From Omnitrophica bacterium GWA2_52_8 (GTDB lineage Bacteria; Omnitrophota; Omnitrophia; Omnitrophales; Aquincolibacteriaceae): a stretch of 6,170 bases of DNA. This document shows positions 1 to 4,612 of the stretch, one piece after another. The notes under the pieces are model-generated. The model worked only from the letters and a program-made list of their open reading frames with translations, made no database searches and had not been told where the DNA came from. Each line of letters opens with the position of its first letter. Within the stretch, counting starts at the first letter, position 1. A program made the position numbers and the translations under genes. The stretch spans positions 9,130-15,299 of the forward strand of contig MHFC01000030.1 in assembly GCA_001804025.1 (NCBI GenBank), in the 5' to 3' direction.

Positions 1-183
1 TTTTGCCCGCGCATGCCGTTCGACGAGCATGCGCGCCGATAATCCCGGTAATTTTTTCTCGCGGTATGCCGATGTCACAACCTTGAAAGAAACTTTTGAA
101 CCGCTCAGAATCTGACGGCGCCGCCGAGACTGCGAAGCCAAATAAAGCAAGGGGCGTTTGCCGGACCTATTTTTTGTTCCCAT
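1..183 (-). CDS. maf: Maf-family nucleotide pyrophosphatase, N-terminal part (runs off left edge)
   Basis: This is a 61-codon open frame starting at ATG 183 and still open at base 1, so only the N-terminal third of a roughly 190-200 aa protein is visible. Maf/YhdE-type proteins hydrolyse non-canonical or canonical nucleoside triphosphates to the monophosphate and pyrophosphate, and are cytoplasmic house-cleaning enzymes. The sequence shows the family start signature: a hydrophobic strand then LASQSRRRRQIL at residues 15-26, equivalent to the usual LAS-x-SPRR-x-xLL. It continues with the family-like FKVV segment and a LPGLSARMLVERHARAK stretch, matching the helix that follows in Maf proteins. 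The usual Pro of SPRR is Arg here. The start overlaps the last 17 bases of ribD, including its stop, which implies translational coupling and makes maf the fifth visible gene of the rib operon. No convincing Shine-Dalgarno precedes the ATG. The assignment rests on motif recognition over a partial protein. Confidence 0.8.
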   Translation of the reverse strand, partial: MGTKNRSGKRPLLYLASQSRRRRQILSGSKVSFKVVTSAYREKKLPGLSARMLVERHARAK

Positions 184-1306
184 GGCCGCTTGAAAAACGG
201 GTCACAAAAACCCAATCCGGACCCACTGAAAAACTTTGCTCGAATTCCCCCAAGACCGCATCCGACAACCGCACAAATCCATCCCCTTCAACCGATGTCT
301 TTGAGGCTCGCCCCCCTAAAACTTTAGGCGCCACCATCCAATAGGCCCGGTCGACTAACTTCTCGTTAAAGAGCGACCATGCCAATTCCCCGCCGCCTTC
401 CACAAGAAGCCGCATCACGCCCAGACAAGCAATTTGCTTTAGAAGTTCCTTGAGATCCAGTTTTCCGTTCTTTTCAGGAAGAAACAGAATGGACATATTT
501 TTACCCGACGCGATCCGTCCCGCAATACCCTTCGATGATTTCTTTTCCGAAACAGCCACGAGTGTCCACTGATTCCCTGAGAACACGCGCGCCGTGCTGC
601 TGATTTTTCCCTGTGAATCAATCACGATCCGCCAAGGCTTATCGGCTCTGCCTTTAACCGGGGGGAGATTGGTCCATAACCTGGGGTCGTCCTGCATCAG
701 CGTATTTTTGCCGACGAGAACGGCATCGTGTTCGCGTCTGAGATGATGAACCAAGTTCCGCGCGGGAGCCGAAGTGATCCACCGCGATGAACCGTTTCGC
801 GCGGCAATTTTCCCATCCAGTGTTTGCGCCATTTTAAGCGTCACAAAAGGAAGCCCCGTCTTCATGAGTTTAAAAAACGCCTCATTTTGGCGCTGAATCT
901 CGTCTGCAAACAACCCGTGCGAAACCGCAATCCCTTGTTTCTTTAAATGTGCCAGACCTTTCGCATGATGCTTGGGATTTGGGTCCAGGGTCCCGATGAT
1001 GACGCGGCGAATACCCGACTTTTTTACCGCTTGGTCACACGGCGGTGTCTTTCCCCACGTTGAGCACGGCTCAAGCGTCACATATAGCACCGCTCCCCGC
1101 GCACGGCGGCCCGCCTTCCGCAGGGCCATCGCTTCGGCATGCTCGCCCCCGTATTCGGCGTGATAGCCTTCGGCGATTAACCGGTTATTTTTGACAATAC
1201 AGGCCCCGACCATGGGATTGGGGCTGGTTGTCAAACGGCCGCGCTCGGCAAGTGCGACCGCACGGCTCATCCATTGTTTATCACGGGCTGTTGAGATCAT
1301 GCGCAT
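167..1306 (-). CDS. ribD: Bifunctional riboflavin deaminase/reductase RibD
   Basis: This 379-aa cytoplasmic protein catalyses two consecutive riboflavin steps: deamination of the 2,5-diamino-6-ribosylamino-pyrimidinone phosphate, then NADPH-dependent reduction of the ribosyl side chain. The N-terminal deaminase domain (about 1-145) carries the complete zinc site: HAE at 56-58 and PCSTWGKTPPC at 80-90, giving His56, Cys81 and Cys90 as ligands and Glu58 as the proton shuttle. The reductase domain (about 150-370) shows the family motifs VTLKMAQTLDGKIA (155-168), VGKNTLMQDDPRL (198-210) and LLVEGGGELAWSLF (300-313). Length is normal for the fused form and no key residue is missing. The ATG at 1306 shares its A with the TGA stop of nusB, a classic stop-start overlap. 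A second ATG two codons in (1300) is an alternative start. The 3' end overlaps the start of maf. Confidence 0.96.
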   Translation of the reverse strand: MRMISTARDKQWMSRAVALAERGRLTTSPNPMVGACIVKNNRLIAEGYHAEYGGEHAEAMALRKAGRRARGAVLYVTLEPCSTWGKTPPCDQAVKKSGIRRVIIGTLDPNPKHHAKGLAHLKKQGIAVSHGLFADEIQRQNEAFFKLMKTGLPFVTLKMAQTLDGKIAARNGSSRWITSAPARNLVHHLRREHDAVLVGKNTLMQDDPRLWTNLPPVKGRADKPWRIVIDSQGKISSTARVFSGNQWTLVAVSEKKSSKGIAGRIASGKNMSILFLPEKNGKLDLKELLKQIACLGVMRLLVEGGGELAWSLFNEKLVDRAYWMVAPKVLGGRASKTSVEGDGFVRLSDAVLGEFEQSFSVGPDWVFVTRFSSGHGNKK

Positions 1307-1740
1307 CAGGACTCAATGGGTTTATCAATGGCATGGGTAATATTATCAAGAATGCCGTTCACGAACTTTCCGGAATCCTCCTGAGAATATTTTTTCGCAA
1401 TATTCACCGCTTCATTGATCGTAACTTTGGGAGGGACGTCTTTAAGGAAAAGCAATTCATAGGTCGCAAAGCGGAGAATATTTCTGTCAATGCTGGCCAT
1501 ACGGTGGATCAGCCAGTTTTTCGCGGCCTTGACGATGGCCTGATCGATTTCTTTGATATGAGAAATCGTCCCGTTTACGAGCAGCTCGGCAAATGTGCGG
1601 ATTTCCTCCGATGCCGGCGGACTTTCCTGCCAAAAGGCGGACTTCGCTTCTTCAAGGAGCTGGTCATTCATTTCGAATTGATAAAGAATCTGCAACGCGC
1701 ATTCACGCGCAACAGAACGTTTCCGCATGGGAATACTCAA
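1306..1740 (-). CDS. nusB: Transcription antitermination factor NusB
   Basis: This 144-aa all-helical RNA-binding protein pairs with NusE (ribosomal protein S10) at boxA in rRNA leader transcripts to prevent premature termination. The sequence has the family N-terminus ARECALQILYQFEMN (residues 11-25). It also has the C-terminal signature ASIDRNILRFATYELLFL, followed by VPPKVTINEAVNIAKKYSQEDSGKFVNGILD, where the NEAV-x-x-AKKYS and FVNGIL segments are diagnostic. The frame opens with TTG at 1740, 6 bases after the ribH stop. Purine-rich AAGG lies 9 bases and AAGGG 3 bases ahead of that TTG. An ATG four codons downstream (1728) would also give a normal N-terminus but has no well-placed Shine-Dalgarno, so I prefer TTG without certainty. 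The stop overlaps the ribD start by one base. nusB beside ribH is a common arrangement in many bacteria. Confidence 0.95.
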   Translation of the reverse strand: MSIPMRKRSVARECALQILYQFEMNDQLLEEAKSAFWQESPPASEEIRTFAELLVNGTISHIKEIDQAIVKAAKNWLIHRMASIDRNILRFATYELLFLKDVPPKVTINEAVNIAKKYSQEDSGKFVNGILDNITHAIDKPIES

Positions 1741-1746
1741 GTTCCC

Positions 1747-2232
1747 TTACCTTTTGCTCGACGCCATAAGCCGGCGGTTTAAATCCGCGATTTCAAGCGC
1801 CGCGAGCGCGGCCTGCCGCCCTTTGTTTCCCGCTTTTAAACCCGCACGGTCTATCGCTTGATCCAGACTGTCGGCCGTAATCACAGCCGTCGCCACGGGA
1901 ATGCCTGTCTCCAATGCGGCCTGGGAGATGCCGCGCGTTAATTCATGCGCAACACATTCATAATGGAAAGTGTCCCCTCTTAAAACGCAGGCGATCGCGA
2001 TGACAACATCCGGCTTTTTGGATACCTGAGAAGCAACTTTTTTACAAAAGAACGGGACTTCAAGGCTTCCAGGCACCCATACTGTTGTCACATTTTTTTG
2101 AGTCACGCCGGCACGCATCAAGGTTTCAACCGTACTCGCAAGCAGCCGCTTGGTGATGAATTCGTTAAACTCGGAGACCACAATCCCTATGCGTTTTCCT
2201 TTACCGTCCAGTTTGCCGCGCATCAGATTCAT
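1747..2232 (-). CDS. ribH: 6,7-dimethyl-8-ribityllumazine synthase
   Basis: RibH condenses 3,4-dihydroxy-2-butanone 4-phosphate (made by the RibB domain next door) with 5-amino-6-ribitylamino-uracil (product of the RibD branch) to lumazine, the direct precursor of riboflavin. It usually acts as a cytoplasmic 60-mer or pentamer. From the chosen ATG the protein is 161 aa, close to the usual 155-160. Visible motifs are IGIVVSEFNEFIT (15-27, substrate-binding aromatic), VWVPGSLEVP (51-60), the catalytic loop LRGDTFHYECV (84-94, with His90) and AGNKGRQAALAALE (134-147). The frame is open back to an ATG at 2271, inside ribBA, but that gives a 13-residue extension unlike the family. ATG 2232 sits 5 bases after the ribBA stop and fits homologues best; ATG 2223 is another option. 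None has a clear Shine-Dalgarno, so translation is probably coupled to ribBA. Confidence 0.95.
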   Translation of the reverse strand: MNLMRGKLDGKGKRIGIVVSEFNEFITKRLLASTVETLMRAGVTQKNVTTVWVPGSLEVPFFCKKVASQVSKKPDVVIAIACVLRGDTFHYECVAHELTRGISQAALETGIPVATAVITADSLDQAIDRAGLKAGNKGRQAALAALEIADLNRRLMASSKR

Positions 2233-2237
2233 GAAGA

Positions 2238-3413
2238 TTAGGTATGCAGCAGTCTTGCGAGCTGCCCCCATTTGCTTTCATTATTTTGAAATTGATCCGG
2301 CACCAGATTCTTCATGAGGATATTTTCCACAACGCGAAGTCCGTAGCCCTCGATTCCGATAATTTTTTTTGGACTTGTTGTGATCAGACGCAGCTTTGAG
2401 AGCCCCAAATCTTTCAAAATTTGAGCGCCCGTACCGTATTCCCGAAGATTAAATTTCACATTGGGCTGCCCCGGAAAGTGTGCCGAAAAATGAGACCGCA
2501 AGACGGCCGCCGTATGCTGCGATTCGGCATCGTCCTTCCTCAAATACAATACGACGCCGGAGGTCTCGGCATCCATGATTTCGATGATTTTAAACAATTG
2601 CAGCAAATTATCCGGCGGGGCCGCCTTGTCATTGCCTTCTGCGGCAACTTCCGCATGAACGCGGACCAAGGTCGGCTCGGCCCCGATAGGACCTTTGACA
2701 AAAGCCAAATGCTCGACGCCGCTGACAAGAGACCGGTAAACCATCAGTTTCCAACCGGCCATCATGGCATGAATTTCAAACTCACTCACACGTTCAACTA
2801 ATTTATCAAACCGGAGCCGGTATTCGATAAGATCCCGGATCGTCCCTATTTTAATGCCGTGCTGCCGCGAAAATTTTTCAAGATCCGGCAGCCGGGCCAT
2901 GGTTCCGTCATCATTGACAATTTCACAGATGACGCCTGCCGGCTTTAGTCCCGCCAGCCGGGCCAGGTCCACAGCGGCTTCCGTGTGTCCGGCCCTGACG
3001 AGAACACCGCCGCGTTTCGCGCGCAGCGGAAACATGTGCCCGGGCGACACAAGATCTTCCGGACCGTAATTCGGGTCTGCCAGGATTTCAATGGTTTTCG
3101 CACGGTCAAAAGCGGAAATACCGGTCGTGATGCCGCGGCGGGCGTCCACAGAAACGGTGAATGCGGTTCCCATCGGATCACGGGCTGAAATCGCCATGTC
3201 TTTGAGTCCCAGCACTTCCATCCGTTCTTCGGCAAGCGGAGCACAAATGAGCCCGCGAGCGAACCGCATCATCATATTGACTTTTTCAGGAGTAACTTTT
3301 GAAGCCGCAAAAACCAGGTCCCCTTCATTTTCGCGCGATTCATCATCCGCCATGATAACCATTTTGCCGTCGCGGATGTCCTGAATGATCGATTCCATCG
3401 AACTGATAGGCAT
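2238..3413 (-). CDS. ribBA: RibBA-type protein: intact DHBP synthase fused to a degenerate GTP cyclohydrolase II domain
   Basis: The 391-aa protein has two domains. Residues 1-200 form 3,4-dihydroxy-2-butanone-4-phosphate synthase, which converts ribulose 5-phosphate to the four-carbon unit used by RibH. Its motifs are complete: DDESRENEGD (23-32, acidic metal-binding loop), GTAFTVSVDA (82-91), GITTGISAFDRA (94-105), PGHMFPLRA (124-132), RAGHTEAAVDL (140-150) and NDDGTMARLPDL (167-178). Residues 205-391 have the GTP cyclohydrolase II fold, ending in a recognisable REYGTGAQILKDLG (324-337) and SPKKIIGIEGYGL (347-359). However, the zinc motif is gone: the SECLTGD-type segment reads AEVAAEG (254-260), the RCDCG segment has no cysteine, and RQEGRGIGL is replaced by LRKDDAESQ (291-299). 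I infer that this half does not open GTP, as in the RibBX variant known from proteobacteria. The ATG at 3413 has AAGGAG seven bases upstream. It is the first gene of the leftward operon. Confidence 0.93.
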   Translation of the reverse strand: MPISSMESIIQDIRDGKMVIMADDESRENEGDLVFAASKVTPEKVNMMMRFARGLICAPLAEERMEVLGLKDMAISARDPMGTAFTVSVDARRGITTGISAFDRAKTIEILADPNYGPEDLVSPGHMFPLRAKRGGVLVRAGHTEAAVDLARLAGLKPAGVICEIVNDDGTMARLPDLEKFSRQHGIKIGTIRDLIEYRLRFDKLVERVSEFEIHAMMAGWKLMVYRSLVSGVEHLAFVKGPIGAEPTLVRVHAEVAAEGNDKAAPPDNLLQLFKIIEIMDAETSGVVLYLRKDDAESQHTAAVLRSHFSAHFPGQPNVKFNLREYGTGAQILKDLGLSKLRLITTSPKKIIGIEGYGLRVVENILMKNLVPDQFQNNESKWGQLARLLHT

Positions 3414-3420
3414 TTCATAA

Positions 3421-3426
3421 CTCCTT
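3421..3426 (-). promoter_or_regulatory. Ribosome binding site of ribBA
   Basis: On the minus strand this reads AAGGAG, a near-consensus Shine-Dalgarno, 7 bases before ATG 3413. It decides the ribBA start against the internal ATG five codons later. It is the only strong ribosome binding site in the rib operon, which fits coupled translation of the downstream genes. Confidence 0.75.
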
Positions 3427-3449
3427 ACAGGGTAGAAAGTTAGAGTGTC

Positions 3450-3478
3450 ATATTATCAGTAAGATCCTTTGAAGTCAA
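3450..3478 (-). promoter_or_regulatory. Candidate sigma70-type promoter of the rib operon
   Basis: On the minus strand TTGACT (3478-3473; 5/6 match to the -35 consensus) is followed after 17 bases by TAATAT (3455-3450; 4/6), with GATAAT (3457-3452; 5/6) overlapping at a 15-base spacing. It lies about 40-60 bases before the ribBA start in AT-rich DNA, so the leader would be short, leaving no room for an FMN riboswitch. Start site and strength are inferred by eye only; in AT-rich DNA chance matches are common. Confidence 0.4.
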
Positions 3479-3553
3479 TGAGTTATAATTTGCTATATTT
3501 GACATAAGTTGTTAATTAATAATATGTTATGATAATTATTGATGAGTATTGCT

Positions 3554-3581
3554 TTGACAGAAAATTAGGGTGTGCTATCTT
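3554..3581 (+). promoter_or_regulatory. Candidate promoter for the tandem-riboswitch transcript
   Basis: A perfect -35 box TTGACA (3554-3559) is separated by 16 bases from TATCTT (3576-3581; 4/6 match). TG sits one base before the hexamer (3573-3574), making an extended -10 (TGC-TATCTT). Transcription would start near 3588, about 40 bases before the first aptamer, and would drive the rightward gene at 3880. A second TTGACA lies at 3499-3504 with weaker -10 candidates (for example 3523-3528), and could be an additional start. Confidence 0.5.
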
Positions 3582-3590
3582 TCTAATAAG

Positions 3591-3604
3591 TACACGTAAG
3601 TGTA
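3591..3604 (+). other. Small GNRA-loop hairpin near the predicted 5' end of the leader
   Basis: TACAC (3591-3595) pairs perfectly with GTGTA (3600-3604) around a GTAA loop, a GNRA tetraloop. It falls only a few bases after the predicted transcription start. It could protect the 5' end of the leader RNA, or dock its tetraloop elsewhere in the leader. It is short enough to be chance. Confidence 0.3.
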
Positions 3605-3626
3605 GGCAGTCATTGAAAATCTGAAG

Positions 3627-3717
3627 GGATTCTGAAAAAGGCATAACCGGAGAAATCCGGCGACGCAAAGCTATGGGTCCTACCCCTCACGGGAAGGATC
3701 GCCAAGCTACCAAATCC
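3627..3717 (+). ncRNA. c-di-GMP-I (GEMM-I) riboswitch aptamer, first of two
   Basis: This is a 91-nt sensor domain that binds the second messenger cyclic di-GMP in the leader of the gene at 3880. P1 is GGATT (3627-3631) with AATCC (3713-3717). The P2 hairpin is CCGGA/TCCGG (3647-3651 with 3656-3660) capped by a GAAA tetraloop (3652-3655), the loop that docks into the P3 helix in this class. The highly conserved GACGCAAAGC core follows at 3662-3671, then a P3 arm with GTCCTA/AAGGATC elements, and GCT (3670-3672) paired with AGC (3705-3707). By comparison with the Vibrio Vc2 aptamer, the ligand contacts are G3640 (position 20), A3667 (position 47) and C3710 (position 92). G at position 20 predicts c-di-GMP rather than 3',3'-cGAMP. 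One extra base in the conserved CAAACC strand (CATAACC here) is unusual. Confidence 0.88.
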
Positions 3718-3739
3718 ACACGGATCTTTTACATGCGTT

Positions 3740-3830
3740 GGATTCTGAAAAAGGCATAACCAGAGAAATCTGGCGACGCAAAGCCACGGATCCTAACCCT
3801 CACGGGAAGGATGGCCGGGCCGCCAAGTCC
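3740..3830 (+). ncRNA. c-di-GMP-I (GEMM-I) riboswitch aptamer, second of two
   Basis: This second 91-nt aptamer starts 113 bases after the first and has the same layout. P1 is GGATT (3740-3744) with AGTCC (3826-3830, one G-U pair). P2 is CCAGA/TCTGG (3760-3764 with 3769-3773) with a GAAA loop (3765-3768). The GACGCAAAGCC core lies at 3775-3785, with a P3 arm of GGATCCTAA and GAAGGAT. GCC (3783-3785) pairs with GGC (3818-3820). Predicted ligand contacts are G3753 (position 20), A3780 (position 47) and C3823 (position 92). Differences from copy 1 in P2 (G-C to A-T) and in the core helix (T-A to C-G) keep pairing, so both copies appear to be maintained as functional folds. It ends 9 bases before the ribosome-site hairpin, so it is the copy best placed to control it. 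Confidence 0.9.
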
Positions 3831-3839
3831 GTAGATTTG

Positions 3840-3879
3840 GCCGAATCGAGTCCTTGAGTCGACAAGGAAGGGGTTCGGC
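3840..3879 (+). promoter_or_regulatory. Shine-Dalgarno-sequestering hairpin (riboswitch expression platform)
   Basis: An outer 8-bp stem pairs GCCGAATC (3840-3847) with GGTTCGGC (3872-3879, one G-U pair). An internal loop (3848-3850 against 3869-3871) leads to a perfect 6-bp stem, TCCTTG (3851-3856) with CAAGGA (3863-3868), closed by a six-base loop. The Shine-Dalgarno AAGGAAGG (3864-3871) lies largely in the inner stem, and the hairpin ends on the base before ATG 3880. No U-run follows, so it looks translational rather than a terminator. It would hold the gene off unless another pairing opens it. Which ligand state opens it cannot be read from sequence alone. Confidence 0.7.
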
Positions 3880-4419
3880 ATGATAAAACGCATCGCAGCT
3901 TATTGTGGCATCGCTCTAGGCATTTCATGTCTTCTACCTATCATGGGGTCTGCTGAAGCGAACGCACAATATATCAGCCTGAACCCTTCCTTGCGCGACC
4001 TCGCCTTTGAATTGAAAACCCCCGAAGCCATTGCTGATTTTATGTGGAAAAATTTCCGCTTTGAGAAAGACCAGCGGCAGTTCGGCAAATCCGAATACTG
4101 GCAGTCTCCGGATGAGTTTCTGCAAAACGGAAAAGGGGATTGTGAGGATTTCTCGATTTTTGCGCAGGCAATGCTGAAAGCCGCGGGAATCCGGACGTTT
4201 CTATTAAATATCTACGGCTCGGGCTACGGCCACACCGTCTGCGTCTTTCAGGAAAACGGAAAATACCACATTATTGACGAATCCAAAGTCGTCCGCCATA
4301 ACGCGGATTCGCTCGAAGAGTTATGTGCAAAAATCAATCCGTTCTGGACCAAAAGCGCCGTTGTCTCTGCGCACTCCGCGTCCAAAAAAGGCCTCATCGT
4401 CAAGCAGATGAGCCGCTAA
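3880..4419 (+). CDS. Exported transglutaminase-fold cysteine protease candidate under c-di-GMP riboswitch control
   Basis: The 179-aa protein begins with a Sec-type signal peptide: MIKR, a hydrophobic core to about residue 23, then AEANA with likely cleavage after residue 29. The mature part would be periplasmic or secreted. A transglutaminase-like catalytic core follows. EYWQSPDEFLQNGKGDCEDF (72-91) places the nucleophile Cys88 at the start of a helix, GYGHTVCVF (115-123) gives His118, and YHIIDES (129-135) gives Asp133, completing a Cys-His-Asp triad. The YWQSP-x-EFL-x-x-GKGDCEDF block resembles the BTLCP/LapG family of periplasmic proteases, although the Cys-His and His-Asp spacings (30 and 15) are somewhat shorter than I recall for LapG. 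Substrate is unknown: an adhesin, another cell-surface protein or a cell-wall peptide are possible. Start ATG 3880 has AAGGAAGG eight bases upstream. No lapD or adhesin gene is visible. I am sure of the fold and triad, moderately sure of a protease role. Confidence 0.85.
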   Translation: MIKRIAAYCGIALGISCLLPIMGSAEANAQYISLNPSLRDLAFELKTPEAIADFMWKNFRFEKDQRQFGKSEYWQSPDEFLQNGKGDCEDFSIFAQAMLKAAGIRTFLLNIYGSGYGHTVCVFQENGKYHIIDESKVVRHNADSLEELCAKINPFWTKSAVVSAHSASKKGLIVKQMSR

Positions 4420-4447
4420 ATAGTCGATTATAAGTTTTTTAATATTT

Positions 4448-4480
4448 GCCCTCTCCCCGCGGGAGAGGGCTGGGATGAGG
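4448..4480. repeat. CCCTCTCC-type inverted repeat, possible rightward terminator
   Basis: GCCCTCTCCC (4448-4457) pairs perfectly over 10 bp with GGGAGAGGGC (4461-4470) around a three-base loop, followed by TGGGATGAGGG. I recognise this consensus (inverted CCCTCTCC arms followed by a TGGG-x-TGAGGG tail) as a short repeat scattered in intergenic DNA of many bacterial genomes. It lies 28 bases after the stop of the gene at 3880, and a run of seven Ts comes 18 bases after the stem (4489-4495). It may therefore also limit read-through, although the T-run is too distant for a classic intrinsic terminator. Confidence 0.6.
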
Positions 4481-4510
4481 GGGTATTATTTTTTTGCCAT
4501 CCCCAAATGC

Positions 4511-4584
4511 TTTTCCGCCGGAGGACGGATCCGCTTCTGGCGGATGTCGCCTGCCTGCAGCAGGCAGGCGACTCTTGCGGAAAA
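4511..4584. repeat. Three-way-junction palindromic element (REP/MITE-like)
   Basis: An outer 8-bp stem TTTTCCGC (4511-4518) with GCGGAAAA (4577-4584) encloses two hairpins placed back to back. The first is ATCCGC (4529-4534) with GCGGAT (4540-4545). The second is a perfect 12-bp stem, GTCGCCTGCCTG (4546-4557) with CAGGCAGGCGAC (4561-4572), around CAG. The GCCTGCCTG/CAGGCAGGC arms look like known palindromic intergenic repeats. The nested structure suggests a mobilised REP-like unit, a DNA or RNA cruciform, or a transcription barrier between the two convergent genes. No reading frame or transposase is present. Copy number cannot be judged from one window. Confidence 0.55.
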
Positions 4585-4612
4585 TCCACGGGAATGCGAG
4601 CTCGCAAATATC

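Noticed and set aside
8..35. 9-bp inverted repeat CGCGCATGC / GCATGCGCG
   Set aside because: It lies within the maf coding frame, where GC-rich arginine, alanine and histidine codons can produce it; no regulatory role is supported.
1228..1782. 184-codon open frame on the plus strand
   Set aside because: It lies opposite nusB and the ends of ribD and ribH, all of which are strongly supported, and its translation shows no recognisable domain.
3414..3560. FMN riboswitch expected ahead of the rib operon
   Set aside because: None of the conserved FMN-element blocks (such as AGGGGC-type junction segments) is present on the minus strand, and the leader after the predicted promoter is only about 40 bases.
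3714..3730. Intrinsic terminator between the two aptamers (ATCC-ACAC-GGAT followed by CTTTT)
   Set aside because: The stem is only 4 bp and the T-run is short and interrupted. A competing role with P1 of aptamer 1 is possible but too weak to annotate.
3627..3830. 3',3'-cGAMP-selective (GEMM-Ib) aptamers
   Set aside because: The cGAMP class typically has A at position 20; both copies have G there (G3640, G3753) when aligned through the G21-C46 pair.
4595..4606. Perfect 12-bp palindrome TGCGAGCTCGCA
   Set aside because: It is a single short palindrome in noncoding DNA with no second site or promoter near it; an operator role cannot be supported.
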